Below are positions 1 through 9,105 of a DNA stretch of 64,000 nt, in pieces (within the stretch, counting starts at the first letter, position 1; each line of letters opens with the position of its first letter). The stretch spans positions 279,714-343,713 of the forward strand of contig NZ_QSTA01000002.1 of NCBI RefSeq assembly GCF_003438075.1, read 5' to 3'. The DNA comes from Eubacterium sp. OM08-24. Lineage in GTDB: Bacteria > Bacillota > Clostridia > Oscillospirales > Acutalibacteraceae. A program made the translations under genes and the position numbers. The notes under the pieces were generated by a model. The model had not been told where the DNA came from. It saw only the letters and a program-made list of their open reading frames with translations, and did no database searches.

Positions 1-657
1 TCATACTACGGCATAAATGAATTTATTATATGCGCAGGCTACAAACAGCATGTAATTAAAGAATGGTTTGCGGATTATTTTCTGCATACTTCGGACATAA
101 CATTTGATTTTACACAGGACGATAAAATAATCGTACATAACAAAAGGGCCGAACAGTGGAAGGTCACGGTCGTTGACACAGGTCTTAACACAATGACAGG
201 CGGCAGACTCAAAAGAGTGCGTGACTTTATAGGCAACGAGCCTTTCTTTATGACCTACGGTGACGGCGTTTCTGATGTAGATATAAACGCACTTTTAGAG
301 TTCCACAAAAAGAACGGCAGACTTGCCACTATGTCGGCAGTCAAGCCCGAAAGCCGCTTTGGTGTGCTTGACCTTTCAAGCGACAACAAGGTAAAGGCAT
401 TTCGTGAAAAGAGCGACATTGACTCAGGTTGGATAAACGCAGGCTTTATGGTGCTTGAGCCGCAGGTACTCGACTATGTAAAGGACGACACCATAATGTT
501 TGAGCGTGAGCCTATGGAACAGCTTGCAAAAGAGGGTCAGATTATGTGCTGGAAACACAACGGTTTTTGGCAGTGTATGGACACTCTTCGTGACAAAGAA
601 AAGCTCGAAAAACTCTGGAGCACAAACAACGCTCCATGGAAGGTATGGAATGACTGA
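1..657 (+). CDS. rfbF: glucose-1-phosphate cytidylyltransferase, 5' end outside window
   Basis: Makes CDP-glucose from CTP and glucose-1-phosphate, the entry step of CDP-6-deoxyhexose synthesis in the cytoplasm. The frame is open from the first base, so the start lies outside the window. 218 codons are visible against about 257 usual for the family, so roughly 40 residues including the N-terminal nucleotide-binding loop are missing. The visible part carries the metal-binding YGDGVSDVD motif and the family-typical GFWQCMDTLRDKEKL near the end. The stop overlaps the next start by one base (TGATG), so it is translationally coupled to rfbG, its known pathway partner. Identification is firm; only the N-terminus is unseen. 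Confidence 0.93.
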   Translation, partial: SYYGINEFIICAGYKQHVIKEWFADYFLHTSDITFDFTQDDKIIVHNKRAEQWKVTVVDTGLNTMTGGRLKRVRDFIGNEPFFMTYGDGVSDVDINALLEFHKKNGRLATMSAVKPESRFGVLDLSSDNKVKAFREKSDIDSGWINAGFMVLEPQVLDYVKDDTIMFEREPMEQLAKEGQIMCWKHNGFWQCMDTLRDKEKLEKLWSTNNAPWKVWND

Positions 658-1712
658 TGCTTGATTTTTATAAAGGTAAAAAAGTATTTGTTACGGGTCA
701 CACAGGCTTTAAGGGCAGTTGGCTCTGCAAAATTCTTGCAAATGCAGGCGCAGAGGTAACAGGCTACTCGCTAAATCCGCCTACAAACCCGAATTTATTT
801 GAAATTGCAAATATTGAGGGCGACATTAAGTCCGTTATCGGCGATATTCGTGATTTTGATTTGCTTAAAAAGACATTTGACGAGTCACAGCCCGAAATTG
901 TACTTCACCTTGCGGCTCAGCCGATTGTGCGTGACAGCTACAAAATGCCTGCTTATACATACGAAACAAATGTTATGGGCACTGTAAATATTCTTGAGTG
1001 CGTAAGGCAGTCGGACTGCGTAAAATCATTTTTGAATGTTACCACAGACAAGGTTTACGAAAACAAGGAGTGGCAGTGGGGCTACCGTGAGAACGAACCG
1101 CTTGACGGCTTTGACCCGTATTCAAACAGCAAGAGCTGTTCGGAGCTTGTAACACACAGCTACAAAAATTCGTTCTTTGCAGACGGCAGAGTGGCAATTT
1201 CAACCGCAAGAGCAGGCAATGTTATTGGCGGCGGCGATTTTGCAAACGACAGAATTATTCCGGACTGCGTGCGTGCACTTGAAAAAGGCGAAGATATAAT
1301 CGTTCGTAATCCTCATTCAACAAGACCGTATCAGCATGTGCTTGAACCGCTGTTTGCGTATCTTATGATTGCAAAGGCTCAGTATGAGGACATAAAATTT
1401 GCCGACTACTACAATGTAGGTCCTGATGAGTGCGACTGCGTTACAACGGGCGAGCTTGTAGACCTGTTTGTAAAGTATGCGGACGGCAAGATAAAATGGA
1501 TAAACAAGAGCGAGAAAAATGCCGTACACGAAGCGAATTTCTTAAAACTCGACTGCTCAAAACTCAAGGCTGTATTTGGCTGGAAACCGCATTGGCATGT
1601 AACTGAGGCCGTTGAAAAAACTGTTGAATGGTCACGCTGTTATATGGAAAAAGGCGATGTGCGAGAATGTATGGACAAGCAGATTGCGGAATTTTTAGCG
1701 AGCAGAATTTAA
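657..1712 (+). CDS. rfbG: CDP-glucose 4,6-dehydratase
   Basis: Converts CDP-glucose to CDP-4-dehydro-6-deoxyglucose with bound NAD, the branch point for CDP-linked deoxysugars. At 351 residues it has the normal length for this short-chain dehydrogenase family. The Rossmann motif VTGHTGFKGSW is at the N-terminus, and the catalytic Y155-x3-K159 pair lies in DPYSNSKSCSE. The segment YENKEWQWGYRE is typical of CDP-glucose rather than dTDP-glucose dehydratases. The ATG is fixed by the one-base overlap with rfbF. Downstream sugar-modifying enzymes suggest that the product is reduced or epimerised rather than 3-deoxygenated, because no RfbH-type 3-dehydrase is present here. Confidence 0.95.
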   Translation: MLDFYKGKKVFVTGHTGFKGSWLCKILANAGAEVTGYSLNPPTNPNLFEIANIEGDIKSVIGDIRDFDLLKKTFDESQPEIVLHLAAQPIVRDSYKMPAYTYETNVMGTVNILECVRQSDCVKSFLNVTTDKVYENKEWQWGYRENEPLDGFDPYSNSKSCSELVTHSYKNSFFADGRVAISTARAGNVIGGGDFANDRIIPDCVRALEKGEDIIVRNPHSTRPYQHVLEPLFAYLMIAKAQYEDIKFADYYNVGPDECDCVTTGELVDLFVKYADGKIKWINKSEKNAVHEANFLKLDCSKLKAVFGWKPHWHVTEAVEKTVEWSRCYMEKGDVRECMDKQIAEFLASRI

Positions 1713-1736
1713 TATATCATCTACAAAAGAGGTTCT

Positions 1737-2660
1737 ATGATGAAAAAGGCGATTGTAACAGGCTCAAACGGCTTTGTGGGTTCAAATGTCTGCAAAAGAC
1801 TTTGCGCTGACGGAGTTAAAGTTTATGCCGTTGTAAAAGATGAAAACGAAAAAATCAATAACATAGAAAAGCTTGACGGCATTGAAATTGTGTACTGCGA
1901 GCTTGATGAAATTGAAACTCTCTTTGATAAAATTTCAGACAGAGATGTTGATGTTTTCTACCACTTTGCATGGGTTGGCTCAGCAGGCCCGCTCAGATGT
2001 GACGAGAACATTCAGCTGCAAAACGCACTTTGGACAGCTCGTGCGCTCAGAACAGCCGACAAAATGCAGTGCAAAAAGTTTGTAAACGCAGGTTCTATTA
2101 TGGAAAAGGAAACCTATACAGCGGTTTACACTCAGAAAAGCAAACCGGGTTTGCCGTACATTTACGGCGCAGGCAAGCTCATTGCCCGTTCAATCTGCAA
2201 ACCGATTGCAAACAGCCTTGACATAGACCTTTGCTGGGCGGTAATTACCAACGCTTACGGCGCAGGTGAGTTTTCGCCGAGATTTGTTAATTCAACAATT
2301 CGCAAAATTATTGCAGGCGAGCCTTTACAGTTTACAGCCGCTACACAAAATTACGATTTCATTTATATAGACGATGTTGCAAGAGCCTTTGAGGCAATCG
2401 GCGAATACGGCATTGCAAACAAAGAGTACACAATAGGCAGTGGCAACGCAAGACCACTCAAGGAGTTCATTCTAGAAATGCAGAACGAGCTTGCACCTGA
2501 GGCAAAACCGATTTTCGGTGATGTGCCGTTTACAGGTGTAAATATGCCGCTTGAGGCATTTGATACAACCGACATAGAAACAGACTGCCACTTCAAACCT
2601 GAGATTTCCTTTGCAGAGGGCACAAGGCTTACTATGGAGTGGATTAAGTCCGTAGACTAA
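1737..2660 (+). CDS. NAD-dependent epimerase/dehydratase (CDP-4-keto-6-deoxyhexose reductase-like)
   Basis: An extended short-chain dehydrogenase of 307 residues. GSNGFVGSN near the N-terminus is the NAD(P)-binding glycine motif, and Y143-x3-K147 in YIYGAGK is the catalytic pair. Its position directly after rfbF-rfbG makes a 4-keto reductase or epimerase acting on CDP-4-dehydro-6-deoxyglucose the most likely role (compare abequose, paratose and tyvelose synthases), but the exact product cannot be read from sequence. It starts 24 bases after rfbG behind an AAAGAGG ribosome-binding site; the two Met codons at the start (MMKK) leave a one-codon doubt. A hairpin follows it. Confidence 0.85.
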   Translation: MMKKAIVTGSNGFVGSNVCKRLCADGVKVYAVVKDENEKINNIEKLDGIEIVYCELDEIETLFDKISDRDVDVFYHFAWVGSAGPLRCDENIQLQNALWTARALRTADKMQCKKFVNAGSIMEKETYTAVYTQKSKPGLPYIYGAGKLIARSICKPIANSLDIDLCWAVITNAYGAGEFSPRFVNSTIRKIIAGEPLQFTAATQNYDFIYIDDVARAFEAIGEYGIANKEYTIGSGNARPLKEFILEMQNELAPEAKPIFGDVPFTGVNMPLEAFDTTDIETDCHFKPEISFAEGTRLTMEWIKSVD

Positions 2661-2665
2661 AAATC

Positions 2666-2689
2666 AGGGCGAAATTTATCTTTCGCCCT
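2666..2689 (+). terminator. hairpin inside the polysaccharide operon
   Basis: AGGGCGAAA and TTTCGCCCT form a 9-bp stem with a six-base loop, followed only by a weak U tract. It sits between the reductase gene and the RmlC-like gene, the widest gap (111 bp) in an otherwise tight operon. It may be a partial terminator or an mRNA-stabilising hairpin that separates sugar-nucleotide genes from later ones. Confidence 0.5.
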
Positions 2690-2771
2690 TTATATTCGTT
2701 ATGCAAACTGCGTTTTTATGAAAATTATGGGTTAATTTTCAGAATAGAAACATTTTAAGGAGATTATTTAT

Positions 2772-3344
2772 ATGATTCAGAAGTTTGAATTTTGCAATAC
2801 CGATTTTGAGGGTGCATATCTTATAAAGCCTTTCTGCGCAACAGATGTAAGAGGCGCATTTATTAAGGACTACTCAAAAGAGGTTTTCGAGGCTAACGGT
2901 CTTGAGCACAACCTTGCAGAGGTTTTCTACACAGTATCTCACAAGGGTGTTATCCGTGCTCTCCATTTTCAGAGAGTCCACGAGCAGGCAAAGCTTGTAA
3001 GATGCATTAAAGGCAAGGTTTTTGATGTTATCGTTGACCTTCGTCCCGACTCCCCTACCTTTAAAAAGTGGCAGGGTTTCTACCTTTCCGAAGAAAATAT
3101 GAACGAACTTTATGTTCCCGAACATTTTGCTCATGGCTACCTTGTGCTTGAGCCGTCTGTTGTTTCTTACAAATGCGGCGAAAAGTTCTACGGCGAGTAC
3201 GATGACGGCATTATGTACAACGACCCCGACTTTGGCGTTGAGTGGCCGTTTGACGAAATCGGCGGTATTGAAAATCTTATTTTAGCCGATAAAGACAAAA
3301 ATCTCCAGTCGTTTAAGGAATTTGAAGAAAAGTATCTTAAATAA
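2772..3344 (+). CDS. dTDP-4-dehydrorhamnose 3,5-epimerase family (RmlC-like) protein
   Basis: A cupin-fold epimerase of 190 residues, the usual length for RmlC. RALHFQ carries the catalytic histidine (H65), KLVRCIKG follows, and VPEHFAHGYLVLE matches the conserved wall of the active site. RmlC enzymes epimerise C3 and/or C5 of nucleotide-linked 4-keto-6-deoxyhexoses. Because the neighbouring genes make CDP- rather than dTDP-sugars, the substrate here is probably the CDP-linked keto sugar (inference). The ATG at 2772 follows an AAGGAGAT site. Confidence 0.88.
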   Translation: MIQKFEFCNTDFEGAYLIKPFCATDVRGAFIKDYSKEVFEANGLEHNLAEVFYTVSHKGVIRALHFQRVHEQAKLVRCIKGKVFDVIVDLRPDSPTFKKWQGFYLSEENMNELYVPEHFAHGYLVLEPSVVSYKCGEKFYGEYDDGIMYNDPDFGVEWPFDEIGGIENLILADKDKNLQSFKEFEEKYLK

Positions 3345-3374
3345 TGACTTAAAAATATTTTTACGGAGGGTAAA

Positions 3375-4385
3375 ATGAACATAGTTTATTCAAGTTCTGA
3401 CAGCTATGCACCGATTGCGGGTGTGTCGATAATGTCTTTACTTCATAACAATACAGACTCTGAAAGCATCAATATTTATATGATAGACAACAGCATTTCT
3501 GCCGAGAACAAACATCGCTTTGAAGAAATGGTCGGCAAATACGGACGCACCATTCACTTTATACCTCAGCCCGACCTCAACAAAAAGGCAGGCGTGGAAA
3601 TTGAGGTTGGCAGATGGAATATCAGTACCTTTTTCAGACTTTTTCTTTGCACCATTTTGCCTGACGATATAGACAGATGTATTTATCTTGACTGCGACAC
3701 AGTTATTCGCCACTCGCTAAAGGAATTTTGGGAAACAGACCTCGGAGACAAGGTTGTGGCGGCTGTTGACGACTGCCGAAGTGACCGCTACAAAACCGAG
3801 CTTAACCTTGACAGCAACAGCACCTACACAAACAACGGCGTACTGCTCATTGACCTTAAAAGCTGGCGTGAGATGAATGTTGAAAAGGAATTTCTCGACT
3901 TTATCATTGCGCACAACGGCGACATAACCTATGTTGACCAAGGTGTGCTCAACGGTGTTCTCGCCAAAAAGGGACTTGTAAAGGTAGTACATACAAAATA
4001 TGATGCAATGACTGTATTCTTCGACTTTAATTTTAAAGACCTGATGAAGGTCAGAAAGCCTGAGCACCATCTAAGCGAACAGGAGTACAGCGAAACGGTA
4101 ACAGACCCGTATATTATTCACTATACTTCGTGCTTTTTGTCGGGTACACGACCATGGAACGAAAACAACAACCACCCGTTTGTCGGCGATTACCTAAAGT
4201 ACAAGGCTATGTCGCCATGGAAAGACTTTCCGCAGTACCCCGATGACAGAAAGAAATCTAAAAAACTGATGACAAGTGTGTGCAATGCCATGCCAAAGGG
4301 TATGATGATTGCCGTAATCTCGCTTGTTCACTCAAAGCTCTACCCTATGGCACGAGCATTAAAACAAAAAGGCAGGGCCGAATAA
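3375..4385 (+). CDS. glycosyltransferase family 8 protein
   Basis: A GT8 retaining glycosyltransferase (galactosyl- or glucosyltransferase-like) of 336 residues, expected to add a hexose to the growing lipid-linked repeat unit at the cytoplasmic membrane face. The N-terminal NIVYSSSDSYAPIAGVSIMS is the typical GT8 opening, and D106-C-D108 in YLDCDTVIRH is the metal-binding DxD. TNNGVLLIDLKSWR and the YVDQGVLNGVL segment also match the family. A strong GGAGG precedes the ATG. The stop is directly followed by the ATG of the next glycosyltransferase with no gap, so the two are coupled. Confidence 0.92.
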   Translation: MNIVYSSSDSYAPIAGVSIMSLLHNNTDSESINIYMIDNSISAENKHRFEEMVGKYGRTIHFIPQPDLNKKAGVEIEVGRWNISTFFRLFLCTILPDDIDRCIYLDCDTVIRHSLKEFWETDLGDKVVAAVDDCRSDRYKTELNLDSNSTYTNNGVLLIDLKSWREMNVEKEFLDFIIAHNGDITYVDQGVLNGVLAKKGLVKVVHTKYDAMTVFFDFNFKDLMKVRKPEHHLSEQEYSETVTDPYIIHYTSCFLSGTRPWNENNNHPFVGDYLKYKAMSPWKDFPQYPDDRKKSKKLMTSVCNAMPKGMMIAVISLVHSKLYPMARALKQKGRAE

Positions 4386-5630
4386 ATGAAAATTCTGCTT
4401 GTAAATAAATACCACTATGTAAAAGGCGGCAGTGAAACCTACTACTTTGGACTTGCAAAGCTACTTACAGAGCTCGGGCATGATGTAATCTACTTTGCAA
4501 TGGCGGACAGTCATAACAAATCATGTGAACAAGAAAAGTACTTTGTCAGCAATGTTGACTTCAATGGCAATATTTCTAAGTTGCAAAAAGTAAAGGCTGG
4601 GTTTCGCGTTCTCTACTCTTTTGAGGCAAAAAAAAATATTTCTTTGCTAATTGAAACTGAGCATCCCGATATTGTTCATATAAATCTTGTGCACCGTCAT
4701 ATTACACTGTCAATTGTCCGAGCAATAAAAAAATACAATATTCCAATTGTTTTTACAATTCATGACTTGAATTGCGTTTGTCCAAATCATGAAATGCTTG
4801 TAAATGGCAAGGTGTGTGAAAAGTGTCTGCATGGCGAATATTTAAACTGCATAAAAAATAAATGTGTAAAAGGCTCAACCGCCAAAAGCACGCTTGCCGC
4901 TATTGAGGCAATGAACTATAAGCGAATGAAAATATATGACGATATAGACCTGTATATAACACCGTCTTATTTTTATAAGAAAAAGCTTGAGGAATCCGGA
5001 ATTATTCACAGCCAAATTATTCACATGAAGAATTTTCTTCCTACTGATACAGTATATTCAGACAGTAATCCTGATAAGAACTACCTGTTATATTTTGGTA
5101 GAATTTCAGAAGAAAAAGGCGTTCTCACTCTCTTGAAAGCTGTAGAAAAGTTGAACAATAATATACCTCTTATTATTCTCGGCACTGGTCCTATGGAGGA
5201 TGAAATAAAAGAATACATATCTTCTCACAACCTTGAGGGCAAGGTTAAAATGCTCGGCTTTAAATCAGGCAATGAGCTCAAAAAGTTCGTCGCAGAGGCA
5301 AAGTGTATTATTCTTCCAAGTGAATGGTATGAAAACGGACCTTACGCAATTATGGAGGCAATGTCGCAGGGCAAGCCGGTAATTGTAACGAATTACGGCG
5401 GTCTTCCTGAAATTGTAGAAAACGGAAAAACCGGATTTGTATGTAAGCCCTTTAATAGCGATGACCTAAAAAAATCAATTGAAAAGGTATGTGCCCTTTC
5501 TCAAGATGAATATAAAGCTATGAGCACTCGTGCTGTCCAAAAAGCAAAAATTGAATTTTCACCTGAAACATACGCACAAAGACTTACAGATTATTACATA
5601 AAACTCATTGGAAGTAAAAAGCAAAAATAA
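4386..5630 (+). CDS. glycosyltransferase family 4 protein with a Cys-rich insert
   Basis: A GT-B fold retaining glycosyltransferase of 414 residues. MKILLVNKYHYVKGGSE at the start and the C-terminal SEWYENGPYAIMEA (the family's EX7E acceptor/nucleotide site) identify GT4. Between residues 130 and 160 lies a cluster of six cysteines (C130, C132, C144, C147, C155, C160) after the HDL motif. Similar clusters occur in a GT4 subgroup and could bind a metal, though no metal site is proven here. This gene is more AT-rich and uses more AAA/AAT codons than its neighbours, which may point to a separate origin. It begins immediately after the GT8 stop. Confidence 0.92.
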   Translation: MKILLVNKYHYVKGGSETYYFGLAKLLTELGHDVIYFAMADSHNKSCEQEKYFVSNVDFNGNISKLQKVKAGFRVLYSFEAKKNISLLIETEHPDIVHINLVHRHITLSIVRAIKKYNIPIVFTIHDLNCVCPNHEMLVNGKVCEKCLHGEYLNCIKNKCVKGSTAKSTLAAIEAMNYKRMKIYDDIDLYITPSYFYKKKLEESGIIHSQIIHMKNFLPTDTVYSDSNPDKNYLLYFGRISEEKGVLTLLKAVEKLNNNIPLIILGTGPMEDEIKEYISSHNLEGKVKMLGFKSGNELKKFVAEAKCIILPSEWYENGPYAIMEAMSQGKPVIVTNYGGLPEIVENGKTGFVCKPFNSDDLKKSIEKVCALSQDEYKAMSTRAVQKAKIEFSPETYAQRLTDYYIKLIGSKKQK

Positions 5631-5640
5631 AGAGGAAAGT

Positions 5641-6759
5641 ATGAAAAAGAAGAAAACCGTTGCATATCTTACAAGACATGCCGTATCTAACTACGGCTCT
5701 GTACTTCAGGCATATGCAACACAAACCGCTCTTGAAAAGCTCGGCGCAAATGCCGTATGTATAGATTATTACCGAACAGACGAAAAAACCGAAAATCTTG
5801 TTGACACAAGACTCAAAAGTGTGAGTGCAAAGTGGAATAAAAATGCACTCACTCGTCTTGTTTTTAAAGCAACTCAAAATCCCGTATATAAATTTGCGGA
5901 TAAGCGATTTGCAGAGTACAGAAAAATCGTTAAGGTGACCGACAAGGAATACAACAGCGAACAGGAGCTTGCCGCCGATATTCCTCAGGCAGATATTTAT
6001 ATGACAGGCAGTGATCAGGTGTGGAATACCGTTGTGTGCGGTGAGATTGACCCTGTATATTTTCTGTCGTTTTTGCCCGACAGTGCAAAGAAGATTGCAT
6101 ATGCCGCAAGTTTTGGCGGCAGTGAAGTTTTGCCAAAGGACAAAGAAAACATTAAAAAGTGGCTTAAACGCTACGATAAAATTACAATTCGTGAAAACAG
6201 CGGTGTAAAAATCGCAAACGAACTCGGAGTGCCTGCCGAGCAGGTGCTTGACCCTACCTTTTTGCTTGAAAAATCGGAGTGGGAAAAGCTCATACCTCAG
6301 CGAGAGTGCAGCGAAAAATATGTGCTTGTGTATCAGCTCCACCCAAACAAACAATTTGACGAATACGCAAAGCAGTACGCAAAGAAAAAAGGACTTAAAC
6401 TCTACCGACTGAGCCACTGTTTCCACCATATTGTGAGGAGCGGCAAATTTGTTTGCTGTCCGCCAATCGGTGAATTTTTGTGGTACATAAAAAATGCCGA
6501 GCATTTCCTTACCGATTCTTTCCATGGCACTGCCTTTGCAATCGGTCTTAACACACAATTTACCGATGTTCTGCCAAAGAGTTACAGCGAAAGAATCTCA
6601 AGTATTCTTCAGCTTATCGGCTACGAAAACAGAATACTCAAAAGCTACAACGACTTTGACATTGACAGCGAAAAAATAGATTTTGAAAAGGTAAACGAAA
6701 AAATATCGGCAGAGCGTAAAAAATCTCTTGATATTCTTAAAAATATGATAGGTGATTAA
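5641..6759 (+). CDS. polysaccharide pyruvyl transferase family protein
   Basis: Family enzymes (CsaB/PssM type) transfer pyruvate from phosphoenolpyruvate as a ketal onto sugars of surface polymers. The protein has 372 residues when started at the ATG at 5641, which follows AGAGGAAAG; an earlier in-frame ATG at 5608 would overlap the upstream gene and lacks a site. Visible motifs are SNYGSVLQAYATQ near the N-terminus, GSDQVWN from residue 123, and DSFHGTAFAIG (H295). It is followed after two bases by an FrhB-like iron-sulfur protein, and the same pair recurs as one fused gene 3 kb downstream, which implies joint function. Confidence 0.9.
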   Translation: MKKKKTVAYLTRHAVSNYGSVLQAYATQTALEKLGANAVCIDYYRTDEKTENLVDTRLKSVSAKWNKNALTRLVFKATQNPVYKFADKRFAEYRKIVKVTDKEYNSEQELAADIPQADIYMTGSDQVWNTVVCGEIDPVYFLSFLPDSAKKIAYAASFGGSEVLPKDKENIKKWLKRYDKITIRENSGVKIANELGVPAEQVLDPTFLLEKSEWEKLIPQRECSEKYVLVYQLHPNKQFDEYAKQYAKKKGLKLYRLSHCFHHIVRSGKFVCCPPIGEFLWYIKNAEHFLTDSFHGTAFAIGLNTQFTDVLPKSYSERISSILQLIGYENRILKSYNDFDIDSEKIDFEKVNEKISAERKKSLDILKNMIGD

Positions 6760-6761
6760 TT

Positions 6762-7925
6762 GTGAACAATATACTTCAGCTTGGCAAAAGCTGCTGCGGC
6801 TGCTCAGGCTGTGAGCAGATTTGTCCTAAAAAATGTATAACCATACAACCCGACAGCGAGGGATTTCTCTACCCTGTTGTTGACGAAAGCAAGTGCGTTG
6901 ACTGCGGTCTGTGCGTAAAGCACTGCCCCATTATGACTGACGCAAAGCGTTGCGATGAGCCAAAGGTGTATGCGGCAAAGTACAAAGACCGCACCTCGGC
7001 TTTTAAAAGCACATCGGGCGGACTTTTTATTCCGCTTGCAAAGGAAGTGCTTGCAAGGGGCGGCGTTGTTTTCGGCTGTGCATATGACGAAAATCTTGTT
7101 GCAAGGCACATTGCCGTAAGCAATGAAAGCGAGCTTTACAAATTGCAAAGCTCTAAGTACGTGCAGAGCGACACCCGAGGTATTTATAAGCAGGTAAAAA
7201 CCTTGCTTGCAGACGATAAATATGTTTTGTTCAGCGGTACAGGCTGTCAGGTCGCAGGACTTAAAACATTCCTTAACAAGGACTGCGAAAAACTGCTTAC
7301 CGTTGACATTGTGTGCCATGGTGTGCCAAGTCCTGCGCTCTTTAAAAATTATGTTGACTATATGGGCAGAAAGCTCGGCGGAAAACTCACCTCATACAAT
7401 TTCAGAAGTAAAGAAAAACGAGGCTGGGACTTGTATTACAAGGCTGAAAACGGCAAAAAAAGCAAGTCGGACTACGGATTTTTTGACCCGTATTACAGCG
7501 CCTTTCTCTACTGCAAAACCTACCGAGAGAGCTGTTACGAATGTAAATTTGCCAATAAAAACAGAGTGGGCGATATTTCGCTTGCCGATTTTTGGGGTAT
7601 TCAAAAATTCCACCCCGATTTTTATGACGAAAACGGAGTATCTCTCGTACTCGTAAATACCGAAAAGGGCAAAGATTATTTTGACCTGATAAAAGACAGG
7701 CTCGAAATTATAGAATCGGATTACGAAAAAGCCTCTGCTATGAACTCAAACCTTGTCGTGGCATCAGAAAGACCGGCGTGCAGAGATACAATTTATGACG
7801 GCTTTGACGGCTTAGATTTTGACAGCTATGTCAAAACAAAACTTGCGTTCAAGGTAAACCCGAAAACCAAAATCAAAAAAATGATACCTCTCGGCGTAAA
7901 GAGGGTACTGAAAAAACTGCATTAA
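6762..7925 (+). CDS. FrhB-like [4Fe-4S] flavoprotein (coenzyme F420 hydrogenase/dehydrogenase beta family)
   Basis: A 387-residue predicted redox protein. Two ferredoxin clusters lie at the N-terminus (CCGCSGCEQICP and CVDCGLCVKHCP). The FrhB core follows, with STSGGLF, LFSGTGCQVAGL and DIVCHGVPSP, and then YECKFANKNRVGDISLADFWG. Family members bind FAD and pass electrons between ferredoxin-like partners and a substrate; F420 itself is unlikely in this organism. The start is GTG at 6762 with AGGTG seven bases upstream, two bases after the pyruvyl transferase stop. Linkage to polysaccharide genes suggests redox modification of a sugar or its pyruvyl group, but the reaction is unknown. Confidence 0.9.
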   Translation: MNNILQLGKSCCGCSGCEQICPKKCITIQPDSEGFLYPVVDESKCVDCGLCVKHCPIMTDAKRCDEPKVYAAKYKDRTSAFKSTSGGLFIPLAKEVLARGGVVFGCAYDENLVARHIAVSNESELYKLQSSKYVQSDTRGIYKQVKTLLADDKYVLFSGTGCQVAGLKTFLNKDCEKLLTVDIVCHGVPSPALFKNYVDYMGRKLGGKLTSYNFRSKEKRGWDLYYKAENGKKSKSDYGFFDPYYSAFLYCKTYRESCYECKFANKNRVGDISLADFWGIQKFHPDFYDENGVSLVLVNTEKGKDYFDLIKDRLEIIESDYEKASAMNSNLVVASERPACRDTIYDGFDGLDFDSYVKTKLAFKVNPKTKIKKMIPLGVKRVLKKLH

Positions 7926-7947
7926 GCAAAACAGGAAGGAAACGAAA

Positions 7948-9084
7948 ATGAAAGTATTACAGATTGCTGTCGGAATCAACGGTGGCGGTGTGGGTGCTGT
8001 TTTATTGAACTTTTACGCCCATATGAACCACAACGATGTAAAATTTGACATCATAATTGATGATTTGCCGTCAGTTAAAAACGGCAGTCTTAACGAGGAC
8101 GCATTTGAAAAAATGGGCTGTAATATTTTTCGTGTTACTCCCAAATCGCAAAATCTGAGCGAGAACATCAGGCAGGTCAGCGAGATTATGAAAAACGGCA
8201 ATTACGATATTCTCCACTCAAATATGGAGGAATGGTCGGCGCTGTACTGCAAGCTCGGCAAAAAATACGGCATAAAAACAAGAATTGCCCACGCACACCT
8301 TGCGTATGTAAACAATCCGAGCTTTGTAAAAAGAATGTATAACAGTGTGCTAAAGGTAGGACTTCGCCGCTACGCAACAGACTTTTTTGCTTGCAGTAAG
8401 GACGCAGGCAGGTATCTTTTCGGCGACAAAATCCTTGAAAAAAACAAATTCAGAGTTTTACCGAATGCGATTGATACAAAAAGCTACTCCTACAATCCGA
8501 GCACAAGAAAAAGAATAAGAAACGAGTTTGGCATAGCCGACACCACCTTTGCGATAGGCTTTGTAGGCAGACTTTATTATCAGAAAAATCCCGAAAGAAT
8601 GTTGAGCATATTCAATGAAATTTGCAAGCTCCACCCCGATTCTCACCTTGTTATAGTCGGCGACTACAAAAGCTATGCAAAATTTGACGGACTTAAAAAA
8701 TATGCTGAAGAGAACGGATTTTCCGATAAAATTACCTATACGGGACTTAGAAAAGATGTGCCCGATGTTATGCAGGCATTTGACGCATTTGTTCTTCCGT
8801 CAAGATACGAGGGCTTTGGCATTGTGTATATTGAGGCTCAGGCGGCAGGTCTTATGACCTTTGGTACGGCAAAGGTTGTGCCTGAGGAGGTTGACTGCAC
8901 ACCGCTTATGCACTTTATTGATTCTCAGTCAGAGGATAAACTCTGGGCAAAGCAAATTCTTGAAAACAGCCTTGACTACGAGCGAAAAGATATGGCTAAG
9001 GAAATAGAAAACTGCGGCTTTGAAATTTCTGTTGAGGCTAAAAAGCTGCAGCAATTTTATGAAGATAAAACAAAAGGCAACTAA
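7948..9084 (+). CDS. glycosyltransferase family 4 protein
   Basis: A GT-B fold glycosyltransferase of 378 residues. The N-terminus MKVLQIAVGINGGGVGAVLL is typical, HSNMEEWSALYCK and the HAH motif (IAHAHL) lie mid-domain, and the C-terminal LPSRYEGFGIVYIEAQAAG is the EX7E region. It resembles EpsF-type enzymes that extend exopolysaccharide repeat units on an undecaprenyl carrier (family knowledge). An AGGAAGG site precedes the ATG. It stands between the two pyruvyl transferase/FrhB modules, so its sugar may be the one that is modified (inference). Confidence 0.9.
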   Translation: MKVLQIAVGINGGGVGAVLLNFYAHMNHNDVKFDIIIDDLPSVKNGSLNEDAFEKMGCNIFRVTPKSQNLSENIRQVSEIMKNGNYDILHSNMEEWSALYCKLGKKYGIKTRIAHAHLAYVNNPSFVKRMYNSVLKVGLRRYATDFFACSKDAGRYLFGDKILEKNKFRVLPNAIDTKSYSYNPSTRKRIRNEFGIADTTFAIGFVGRLYYQKNPERMLSIFNEICKLHPDSHLVIVGDYKSYAKFDGLKKYAEENGFSDKITYTGLRKDVPDVMQAFDAFVLPSRYEGFGIVYIEAQAAGLMTFGTAKVVPEEVDCTPLMHFIDSQSEDKLWAKQILENSLDYERKDMAKEIENCGFEISVEAKKLQQFYEDKTKGN

Positions 9085-9105
9085 ACTTCGGAGGTTCAGA
9101 AATTT

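Noticed and set aside
5605-6558. 317-codon minus-strand open frame
   Set aside because: It lies wholly opposite the pyruvyl transferase gene, has no ribosome-binding site, and its Cys/Phe-rich product looks like antisense shadow.
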